The position numbers and the translations under genes were made by a program. A stretch of 10,009 nt of DNA from Candidatus Kerfeldbacteria bacterium (lineage in GTDB: Bacteria; Patescibacteriota; Patescibacteriia; PEXW01): assembly GCA_903867845.1 (NCBI GenBank), contig CAIPSZ010000002.1, positions 1 to 10,009 of the forward strand, written 5' to 3'. Below the pieces are notes generated by a model. That model did not search any database and was not told the DNA's origin. It worked only from the letters and a program-made list of their open reading frames with translations. This document shows positions 5,925 through 10,009 of this stretch, one piece after another. The stretch's first letter is position 1, and every line of letters begins with the position of its first letter.

Positions 5925-6007
5925 GTCATTGCGAGGAGCGACAGCGACGAAGCAATCCTGTTGATGAAGCAAGATTGCCACGCCCACTGCTGTGGGCTCG
6001 CAATGAC
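5925..6007. repeat. Dispersed palindromic repeat, copy 1
   Basis: An 83-bp element bounded by perfect 11-bp inverted ends, GTCATTGCGAG (5925-5935) and CTCGCAATGAC (5997-6007), with an inner inverted pair GCAATC/GATTGC (5952-5957, 5973-5978). It shares its ends and the internal GATTGCCACGCCC with the copy at 8514-8615. It carries no gene of its own. Similar TCATTGCGAG...CTCGCAATGA elements are common intergenic repeats in many bacterial genomes; they behave like non-coding palindromic repeats or very small mobile elements. Confidence 0.85.
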
Positions 6008-6021
6008 AGAGGGGGGGTGTG

Positions 6022-6050
6022 TTGACACCCCGTCGGTAAGTGTTTAGGCT
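6022..6050 (+). promoter_or_regulatory. Promoter of the 103-aa gene
   Basis: TTGACA (6022-6027), 17-bp spacer, TAGGCT (6045-6050), 14 bp after the end of the palindromic repeat. Predicted transcription start near 6057, some 20 nt before the GTG. Confidence 0.65.
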
Positions 6051-6076
6051 CGAAGCAAATCTAAAGGAGGTTTTTA

Positions 6077-6388
6077 GTGAAAAAAGTACTCGAGGAAAGA
6101 GGTTACTACGTTGAGGCAACGGGTAAGTACACCCGTGATCTCCAGGCGAAAAGCCATGCCGAAGCGAGAAAGTTCTTTCAAGAATTTAAGAACGAAGGTG
6201 CAACTCTCACCAGGGTCAGATCGAAAGGGCTGGGTTGGTTCAGAGGGTATTTCGTCGGACCACACTCGGTCTGCTGCTCAGCAACCGGCCCAAAAGCTGC
6301 ACGAGAAATCGTACGCAAGCTGAAGTATCTTCATCCTGACGCGACTATTACTAAAGTTGGGCGGTTGAGCGGAGAAAGCGGCAGCTAG
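6077..6388 (+). CDS. Hypothetical 103-aa basic protein
   Basis: I do not recognise a family. The GTG start at 6077 is supported by a near-perfect Shine-Dalgarno, AAAGGAGG (6063-6070), 6 nt upstream. The protein is soluble, basic and has no signal or membrane segment. It looks like a small alpha/beta domain: RGYYVEATGKYTRDLQ, helix KSHAEARKFFQEFKNEG, strand ATLTRVRSKG, an aromatic stretch GWFRGYFVGPHSVCCSATG, helix PKAAREIVRKLKYLHP and strand ATITKV. Alternating strands and Lys/Arg-rich helices would suit RNA or ribosome binding, but that is only a guess from composition. It is expressed from its own promoter, and sits where genes of the rpsP-khpA neighbourhood are usually adjacent. Confidence 0.8.
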   Translation: MKKVLEERGYYVEATGKYTRDLQAKSHAEARKFFQEFKNEGATLTRVRSKGLGWFRGYFVGPHSVCCSATGPKAAREIVRKLKYLHPDATITKVGRLSGESGS

Positions 6389-6413
6389 CTCGTCAGAGTA
6401 CCTGAAGAAATTT

Positions 6414-6438
6414 GGGACGCACTAGTGCGTCCCGCTTT
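6414..6438 (+). terminator. Possible terminator after the 103-aa gene
   Basis: Perfect palindrome GGGACGCACTAGTGCGTCCC (6414-6433), able to form an 8-bp stem with a CTAG loop. The following GCTTTCAT is a poor U-tract, so termination may be weak; a protein-binding palindrome is an alternative. Confidence 0.45.
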
Positions 6439-6459
6439 CATATTCATCAAAACAATACA

Positions 6460-6488
6460 TTGACACCCCCACTCCCCAGCAGTAAGCT
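6460..6488 (+). promoter_or_regulatory. Promoter of the 190-aa gene
   Basis: TTGACA (6460-6465), 17-bp spacer, TAAGCT (6483-6488). Predicted start near 6495. Confidence 0.6.
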
Positions 6489-6494
6489 CCTTTG

Positions 6495-6604
6495 AACAAC
6501 GAATAGATCTTTTCCAAACGTTCCACCGGGCAGGGTGGAGCAAGACTGAGAACAGCCATAACCCATAGCCGATGGTCATCGAGACCTAGGCAATTGGAGG
6601 AAAC
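6495..6604 (+). promoter_or_regulatory. Long 5' leader of the 190-aa gene
   Basis: About 110 nt between the predicted transcription start and the ATG, much longer than the other leaders here. It can form a hairpin TCCACC/GGTGGA (6522-6527, 6534-6539) and a small one GATG/CATC near 6571-6580. No known riboswitch motif is recognised. It ends in GGAGG (6596-6600), 4 nt before the ATG. Confidence 0.35.
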
Positions 6605-7177
6605 ATGCCAGAAGAAAAGTTGCTAACACCGCCGAGCCTGTACATGTTGGCGAGCAAGTCATTCGTCGTTCGCTGTAAAACTCGCGTGTACCCGAAGAAA
6701 AGTGCCGCAGGCGCGTTTAGCCCAGATAGCCCAACTTCAGCAGGGCACGAGATTCGCATCCTCACTATTTACTCGAAAGGCCCGCAGCGCACACTCGCGT
6801 ATGCGACCTGCGCGTGCGACGCTGGTTGCTTGGACTACTCCATTGTAGATTTCAAGTTCGTGGAAACCATCCCATCCATCATGCGCTTCCTAGAAGGCCA
6901 GGTGCATGATTTCGGGAAAGTGCCCACCTGGCTGCAGGACGTGGATTCCGTCGCCGTGCAGCTATGGGGCGATAGCATCGCTCCCTCCTCCGTGCATTCG
7001 CCAGCTCTACTACTGGCCTACCAAGATTTCCAGCGTCGCTGCCGACACGAGCTCGAAATTACTAGACATAGCACTCGTACTACCGAGCGTGAAGCGTTGG
7101 TCCAGCTTAGTAACCGGTTGCTCGGTTTCCGTGAGAAGCACACGGCGATTGCAGCTCGCTCCGGTGCATTTATCTAG
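6605..7177 (+). CDS. Hypothetical 190-aa protein with a CxCxxxC cluster
   Basis: No family recognised. The ATG at 6605 follows GGAGG with 4-nt spacing. The protein has no signal peptide or membrane helix. The N-terminal half looks beta-rich (SFVVRCKTRVYP, HEIRILTIYSKG, RTLAYATCACDAGC), with three clustered cysteines at residues 69, 71 and 75 that could bind metal or form disulphides. The C-terminal half is helical: MRFLEGQVHDFG, LLLAYQDFQRRCRHELEI, then REALVQLSNRLLGFREKHTA. The YQDFQRRC...EREALVQLSNRL segment could pack as a two-helix hairpin. It is preceded by a 110-nt leader and followed by a strong terminator, so it is a stand-alone unit between rpsP and khpA. Confidence 0.75.
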   Translation: MPEEKLLTPPSLYMLASKSFVVRCKTRVYPKKSAAGAFSPDSPTSAGHEIRILTIYSKGPQRTLAYATCACDAGCLDYSIVDFKFVETIPSIMRFLEGQVHDFGKVPTWLQDVDSVAVQLWGDSIAPSSVHSPALLLAYQDFQRRCRHELEITRHSTRTTEREALVQLSNRLLGFREKHTAIAARSGAFI

Positions 7178-7189
7178 ATTTATTAGGAC

Positions 7190-7215
7190 ACCACCGTCTG
7201 CCCACGGTGGTTTTT
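7190..7215 (+). terminator. Intrinsic terminator after the 190-aa gene
   Basis: 8-bp stem ACCACCGT/ACGGTGGT, loop CTGCCC, followed by TTTT. Confidence 0.85.
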
Positions 7216-7235
7216 CTTATGCAAATGAATACGTT

Positions 7236-7265
7236 TTGACAGCAGGGTAGCCCCCTGCTATTTTT
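7236..7265 (+). promoter_or_regulatory. khpA promoter overlapping a terminator-like hairpin
   Basis: TTGACA (7236-7241), 17-bp spacer, TATTTT (7259-7264). The spacer contains an inverted repeat AGCAGGG/CCCTGCT (7241-7247, 7253-7259) followed by ATTTTT, which by itself looks like an intrinsic terminator. Because a strong terminator ends only 20 bp upstream, I favour promoter use; the hairpin could be a backup terminator or an operator. Predicted start near 7271. Confidence 0.5.
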
Positions 7266-7271
7266 CCAGCA

Positions 7272-7343
7272 CACGTCACGCCCGTCCTGTTCAGTCGCAG
7301 GGTACTCGGTACGTGACCGCTCTCTCTTTAACGGACAGGATGT
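7272..7343 (+). promoter_or_regulatory. khpA 5' leader with two competing stems, one hiding the ribosome-binding site
   Basis: Bases 7283-7292 (CGTCCTGTTC) can pair with 7333-7342 (GGACAGGATG) in a 10-bp stem with two G-T pairs, covering the only Shine-Dalgarno-like sequence, next to the ATG at 7344. An alternative stem GTCACG/CGTGAC (7275-7280, 7312-7317) encloses the first strand of that stem, so the two cannot form together except as a pseudoknot. A small hairpin GTAC-TCG-GTAC lies at 7302-7312. Confidence 0.4.
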
Positions 7344-7700
7344 ATGGCAGAACAGCACGAAGACGCATCGTTCGTCGAATTCGTCGTCAAGGCGATTGTC
7401 GACAACCCGCAGGATGTAAAGGTGGAACGCACTGTTGATGATATGGGTGTGCTCTGCACGCTGCACGTGAACCCATCGGACCTCGGGCAGGTCATTGGCC
7501 GCCAGGGCCAGACCGCCAAGAGCATCCGCACGCTTCTGCGCGTGGTGGGCGCTAAGAACCACGCCCGTGTGAACATGAAGATCTACGAACCCGAAGGCTA
7601 CCGCAAGTTCAAAGGCGAGATGGGCGGCAAGCCAATGGCCGACCAAGCGCCTCAGGCCCCCCAGCCCAGTGGCGATCTTGCAGACGACCTAAAACTTTAA
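7344..7700 (+). CDS. khpA: KH-domain RNA-binding protein KhpA
   Basis: KhpA is a small type II KH-domain RNA-binding protein, usually between rpsP and rimM-trmD; in Firmicutes it works with KhpB in cell-division and small-RNA control. Here the order rpsP...khpA...trmD is kept, although other genes intervene and rimM is absent. The 118-aa product has the KH core: FVEFVVKAIVDNPQDVKVER, strand VLCTLHVNPSDLGQVIG, and the GxxG loop GRQG (residues 52-55) followed by the helix TAKSIRTLLRVVGA. After about residue 80 there is a tail of some 35 aa that starts IYEPEGYRKFKGEMGG and becomes Pro/Gln/Ala-rich, absent from the usual 75-80 aa protein. The ATG at 7344 matches the family start; its ribosome-binding site GGACAGGA is weak and may be sequestered in the leader. 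Confidence 0.92.
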   Translation: MAEQHEDASFVEFVVKAIVDNPQDVKVERTVDDMGVLCTLHVNPSDLGQVIGRQGQTAKSIRTLLRVVGAKNHARVNMKIYEPEGYRKFKGEMGGKPMADQAPQAPQPSGDLADDLKL

Positions 7701-7716
7701 GCACGATTACAACCAG

Positions 7717-7742
7717 AACTCCGGTCTCATGCCGGAGTTTTT
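7717..7742 (+). terminator. Intrinsic terminator after khpA
   Basis: AACTCCGG/CCGGAGTT, 8 bp, loop TCTCATG, with a run of five T starting at the end of the stem. Confidence 0.85.
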
Positions 7743-7748
7743 GGTACC

Positions 7749-7777
7749 TTGTTCTTTTCATCGTGGCATACTAGGCT
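7749..7777 (+). promoter_or_regulatory. Promoter of the 95-aa gene
   Basis: TTGTTC (7749-7754), 17-bp spacer, TAGGCT (7772-7777). The same -10 occurs before the 6077 gene. An overlapping CATACT (7767-7772) is an alternative -10. Confidence 0.45.
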
Positions 7778-7825
7778 CCAACCAAACCCAATCAACACGA
7801 ACAACACATAGACACGGAGGGACAG

Positions 7826-8113
7826 ATGAAACAGCGTGAGCAGAGGAAGCTCGACGAGAATCAGCCAGAAAGTACAATTCCATCACCCGAGCGCAAACCG
7901 GCGAACATCGAGGCAATCATCATCGAGATAGGTAAGCTGCGCTCCACGCACATGCAACAGCGCAAGACCTTAGCGGTAATGCACATTCAGGCCCAGCTCC
8001 TGTACCCGCGGGAAGACATTGCCACGGCAATTGCCTGCATGAAGGAGCGTAAAATGCGCTTCACGGTTACGCCGGGCGACCTCCCTATTTCGCGCCGTGG
8101 AAAACTCCGTTGA
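7826..8113 (+). CDS. Hypothetical 95-aa charged protein
   Basis: No family recognised. The ATG at 7826 has GGAGG (7816-7820) 5 nt upstream. Residues 1-27 are polar and probably disordered (MKQREQRKLDENQPE, PSPERKP). A helix, NIEAIIIEIGKLRSTHMQQR, is followed by TLAVMHIQAQLLYPREDIAT, a second helical stretch ATAIACMKERKMRF, and a short basic C-terminus PISRRGKLR. There is no membrane segment or signal. The two-helix layout with basic ends could bind nucleic acid, but nothing in the sequence proves that. The stop codon TGA overlaps the -35 box of the next promoter (TTGACG, 8110-8115), and no terminator separates the two units. Confidence 0.75.
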   Translation: MKQREQRKLDENQPESTIPSPERKPANIEAIIIEIGKLRSTHMQQRKTLAVMHIQAQLLYPREDIATAIACMKERKMRFTVTPGDLPISRRGKLR

Positions 8114-8138
8114 CGGCGTGCAAACAAAGGTTTACGAT
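8110..8138 (+). promoter_or_regulatory. Promoter of the short RNA unit
   Basis: TTGACG (8110-8115), 17-bp spacer, TACGAT (8133-8138). The TGA within the -35 is the stop of the preceding gene. Predicted start near 8145. Confidence 0.6.
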
Positions 8139-8144
8139 TGAGTC

Positions 8145-8275
8145 CGCCCACCTCGAAATGTACTTTTCATTGAAAGGAGAAATAAGGGACACCATTGGTG
8201 TCTCGTTAGAGAAGTGATTTTTTGCGAAGTTCGCTCTGCTACAAGCGGTTCGTAACCCGAGCCGCTTGTTTTTAT
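8145..8275 (+). ncRNA. Candidate small RNA (or leader-peptide transcript) of about 130 nt
   Basis: A strong promoter (8110-8138) and a strong terminator (8241-8273) bracket about 100 nt with no convincing gene. The RNA would form a hairpin GGGACACC/GGTGTCTC with loop ATT (8186-8204), a small one GCGA-AGT-TCGC (8224-8234), and the terminator. AAAGGAG at 8173-8179 looks like a ribosome-binding site, but no start codon lies at a useful distance. A 19-codon ORF (ATG 8158 to TGA 8217) exists without its own Shine-Dalgarno. I favour a small regulatory RNA, with a leader peptide as the alternative. It matches no RNA family I know. Confidence 0.45.
8241..8273 (+). terminator. Strong intrinsic terminator of the short RNA unit
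   Basis: 12-bp stem: ACAAGCGG/CCGCTTGT extended inward by TTCG/CGAG (one G-T pair), loop TAACC, then a run of five T beginning at the base of the stem. Confidence 0.85.
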
Positions 8276-8283
8276 TTGCCAAA

Positions 8284-8340
8284 CCTGGACACCAGGGGTT
8301 ATTCTGACACTTGTACCAAGCGGTACGAAAATAGTACTGT
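8284..8340 (+). promoter_or_regulatory. Promoter region with inverted repeats before the 34-aa gene
   Basis: A possible promoter TTGTAC (8311-8316), 18-bp spacer, TACTGT (8335-8340). Inverted repeats CCTGG-ACA-CCAGG (8284-8296) and GTACC-AAGC-GGTAC (8313-8326) lie upstream of and across it; the second overlaps the -35 and could be an operator. Other -35/-10 pairings are possible here. Confidence 0.35.
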
Positions 8341-8359
8341 TAGTCCAAAGGAGGTTTCC

Positions 8360-8464
8360 TTGCAAGACATTGGAAATTTTCGCGATCCCACCATCGGCGG
8401 TGGATCAGTTCGTCACTTGATGGACATGGGCCAGTGCCTGCATCAACCCGTCGACCAGGGATGA
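8360..8464 (+). CDS. 34-aa microprotein, unknown function
   Basis: A short gene starting with TTG at 8360 behind a full-consensus Shine-Dalgarno, AAAGGAGG (8347-8354), at 5-nt spacing, and ending at TGA just before a strong terminator. The product reads MQDIGNFRDPTIGG at its start and includes SVRHLMDMGQCLHQPVDQ; it has one cysteine, no hydrophobic segment and no signal. The frame is open back to 8222, but that stretch crosses the upstream terminator, so the TTG is the credible start. The ribosome-binding site is better than those of most larger genes in the window. I know no family for it. Confidence 0.55.
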   Translation: MQDIGNFRDPTIGGGSVRHLMDMGQCLHQPVDQG

Positions 8465-8473
8465 TGGTCAACT

Positions 8474-8508
8474 GGGCAGTTACACATCCGTGTAGCTGCT
8501 CTCTTTTT
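8474..8508 (+). terminator. Intrinsic terminator after the 34-aa gene
   Basis: 12-bp stem GGGCAGTTACAC/GTGTAGCTGCTC with two G-T pairs, loop ATCC, followed by TCTTTTT. Confidence 0.75.
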
Positions 8509-8513
8509 ATCGT

Positions 8514-8615
8514 GTCATTGCGAGGAGCGGAGCGACGTGGCAATCCCGCTTCTTTGAGTTTTGTTCGGGTTTAACGGGATTGCCACGCCCTCGCACAGCT
8601 CGGGCTCGCAATGAC
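8514..8615. repeat. Dispersed palindromic repeat, copy 2
   Basis: A 102-bp element with the same perfect 11-bp inverted ends as copy 1 (8514-8524, 8605-8615) and a longer inner inverted repeat, GTGGCAATCCCG/CGGGATTGCCAC (8537-8548, 8575-8586). Transcribed, it would fold into a long interrupted hairpin. It ends 21 bp before the trmD start codon. Compared with copy 1 the ends are conserved and the middle diverges, as expected for a dispersed family and not for a recent local duplication. Confidence 0.85.
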
Positions 8616-8621
8616 GGCACG

Positions 8622-8630
8622 TGTTACACT
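8622..8630 (+). promoter_or_regulatory. trmD promoter, extended -10, predicting a leaderless mRNA
   Basis: TGT-TACACT (8622-8630) is an extended -10; no good -35 is seen 17 bp upstream (GGGCTC, inside the palindromic repeat). The +1 would fall about 8637, the A of the trmD ATG. No Shine-Dalgarno is present. Confidence 0.5.
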
Positions 8631-8636
8631 ACTTCC

Positions 8637-9281
8637 ATGCGCTTCGACATTATTACCATCCTGCCTGACGCGTTTGAGTACCTTAACCAGAGTATTCTTG
8701 GCCGTGGCCAGGGCACGAAGAAGTTCAGCGTGAATGTCCACAACCTACGTGAGTGGACGACGGACAACCACCGCACCGTGGATGATCGGCCGTACGGTGG
8801 TGGGCCGGGTATGGTCATGAAGGCTGAACCACTCGTGAAAGCAATCACCGCCGTAAAGTTGAAGAAGAAAAAAGTGAAAGTCATCCTCTTCGCCGCGAAA
8901 GGGAAAACGCTGACGCAAGCATTGGCGAAGCAGTGGACCAAACTCGATCAAATCATTCTCATCCCCGGTCGCTACGAAGGCATTGACGAGCGCGTGCTCG
9001 ACTACGTCGACGAAGAAATTTCTATTGGTGACTACGTGCTCACTGGCGGTGAGCTTGGCGCCATGGTCGTCGTCGATGCGGTCGCTCGGCTACTCCCCGG
9101 CGTGCTCGGCAAGGACGAATCTTCGGCTGACGAATCGCACCGGACACCGGGCTGGCTGGAGTACCCGCACTACACCCGGCCCGAAGTGTTCAAGCGCAAG
9201 CGTGTGCCGAAATCCCTCCTTTCTGGCGATCACGCGGCAATCAAAAGGTGGCGGGAAGCACACGCCAAGAAACGGCAGTAA
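8637..9281 (+). CDS. trmD: tRNA (guanine-N1)-methyltransferase TrmD, short C-terminus
   Basis: TrmD methylates G37 of tRNAs with S-adenosylmethionine, preventing frameshifting. The 214-aa product has the trefoil-knot core: MRFDIITILPDAF at the start, DRPYGGGPGMVMKAEPL (50-66), LIPGRYEGIDERV (108-120) and SIGDYVLTGGELGAMVV (129-145), then RLLPGVLG. Arg151 and Asp165 correspond to the catalytic Arg154 and Asp169 of E. coli TrmD, and PHYTRPEVFK (177-186) is intact. E. coli TrmD has 255 aa; this one stops at AIKRWREAHAKKRQ, so much of the C-terminal helical domain is reduced. The ATG at 8637 is the family start; an upstream in-frame TTG at 8580 would code through the repeat. rimM, usually just before trmD, and rplS, usually after it, are not here; a 16S rRNA gene follows. 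Confidence 0.96.
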   Translation: MRFDIITILPDAFEYLNQSILGRGQGTKKFSVNVHNLREWTTDNHRTVDDRPYGGGPGMVMKAEPLVKAITAVKLKKKKVKVILFAAKGKTLTQALAKQWTKLDQIILIPGRYEGIDERVLDYVDEEISIGDYVLTGGELGAMVVVDAVARLLPGVLGKDESSADESHRTPGWLEYPHYTRPEVFKRKRVPKSLLSGDHAAIKRWREAHAKKRQ

Positions 9282-9297
9282 AGCTCGCCTCCCGGGC

Positions 9298-9326
9298 TTG
9301 ACAGGTTTCGTCGGGATGGGTATGCT
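9298..9326 (+). promoter_or_regulatory. rRNA operon promoter
   Basis: TTGACA (9298-9303), 17-bp spacer, TATGCT (9321-9326): the closest match to consensus in the window, beginning 17 bp after the trmD stop. Predicted start near 9333. A second -10-like TATACT at 9548-9553, without a good -35, could be a further promoter nearer the 16S gene. Confidence 0.65.
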
Positions 9327-9332
9327 GCGAAA

Positions 9333-9606
9333 GCCGATAATTTACCGTACCTATGGAACAGTAAATTCGGTTTCCCCTCATTCGACAGGCAGTACCAGCT
9401 GCTGGCCGCTCCGCGGTTCCAGCTGGCCCAGAGAGAACAGTGAAGCCAATGTGCCTCCCTGTTTTTTCTACCCTAACGCGGGTGGCGGTGAATAGCCCGT
9501 TGACAACCTAAGAGTGGTAAGGAACAACAGAAGCCAATTCAATTGAGTATACTTTTCGGTGTTGCCCTTCGGGGCTGCACCCAGTTTCTAAAGTTTTCTG
9601 TGTAAA
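9333..9606 (+). other. Structured 16S rRNA leader, no gene seen
   Basis: This stretch has no convincing ORF. It can form a hairpin with AATTTAC/GTAAATT arms (9339-9345, 9361-9367), a long one built on CCAGCT/AGCTGG with inner CCGC/GCGG (9395-9426), a GCCC-TTCG-GGGC tetraloop hairpin (9564-9575) and AAAGTTT/AAACTTT (9590-9610) just at the 16S 5' end. An isolated TTGACA (9500-9505) has no -10 at the right distance. Such leaders normally pair with sequences beyond the 16S gene for RNase III processing; the partner strand is outside the window. Confidence 0.55.

Positions 9607-10009
<403 letters not shown>

Noticed and set aside
5475..6119. 214-codon minus-strand open frame over rpsP and the repeat
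   Set aside because: It runs antisense through conserved rpsP and through the non-coding repeat; low-complexity product and no initiation signal.
8158..8217. 19-codon ORF within the short RNA unit
   Set aside because: No Shine-Dalgarno before the ATG and the AAAGGAG lies inside the frame; kept only as an alternative explanation of the unit.
8222..8464. 80-codon frame ending at the 34-aa gene's stop
   Set aside because: Its first part crosses a strong terminator; the strong Shine-Dalgarno points to the internal TTG at 8360.
8580..8636. In-frame extension of trmD to a TTG at 8580
   Set aside because: It would translate the right half of the palindromic repeat, and the family N-terminus MRFDIITILP begins at 8637.
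9380..9455. Possible 23-codon minus-strand gene with GGGAGG before a TTG, opposite the rRNA leader
   Set aside because: TAGGGT lies upstream but no -35 at the right distance; the region is better explained as structured rRNA leader.
9450..9475. T-run in the rRNA leader as an intrinsic terminator
   Set aside because: Only a weak 5-bp AACAG/CTGTT stem with a 17-nt loop precedes it, and terminating before 16S would be unexpected.

Overview
The window looks like chromosomal DNA of a Candidate Phyla Radiation (Patescibacteria) bacterium with the standard genetic code. The partial 16S rRNA gene at the right end has features I associate with that group (GACACTGCCCA before the 338 region, GGCTGCAGTCGAGAATCTTCC after it, a very short V1 hairpin). 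The rest fits: small genes of unknown function, a bS16 with a long low-complexity tail, and a shortened SMC. The phylum is an inference from partial 16S read by eye.

Layout. Reading left to right on the plus strand are the 3' end of rnc (RNase III), two tandem STAS-domain genes (462-818, 917-1291), a phosphoribosyltransferase (1376-2029), an 88-aa protein resembling an EF-Tu domain-2 barrel (2145-2411), smc (2716-5382), rpsP (5430-5882), two unrecognised genes (6077-6388, 6605-7177), khpA (7344-7700), an unrecognised 95-aa gene (7826-8113), a probable short RNA (about 8145-8275), a 34-aa microprotein gene with a strong Shine-Dalgarno (8360-8464), trmD (8637-9281), and a promoter and structured leader running into 16S rRNA (from about 9607). 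One 39-aa membrane microprotein gene lies on the minus strand (2474-2593), divergent from smc. Two copies of a dispersed palindromic repeat sit before the 6077 gene and before trmD.

How it works together. rnc, smc, rpsP, khpA and trmD keep the order of the widespread bacterial rnc-smc-ftsY-ffh-rpsP-khpA-rimM-trmD neighbourhood, but ftsY, ffh and rimM are absent here. The gaps hold small accessory genes. Almost every gene appears to be its own transcription unit: a -35 close to TTGACR, a 17-18 bp spacer, a -10 of the form TANNCT, one ORF, and an intrinsic terminator. The accessory genes have good Shine-Dalgarno sites; smc, rpsP and trmD have none, and rpsP and trmD start so close to their predicted transcription starts that their mRNAs should be leaderless or nearly so.

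Most interesting points: an SMC ATPase with intact head motifs but no recognisable hinge; a STAS pair in which one copy keeps the phospho-acceptor serine and the other has aspartate there; a khpA leader in which the ribosome-binding site is in a 10-bp stem that competes with an upstream stem; a promoter-to-terminator unit without a convincing ORF; and two microprotein genes.
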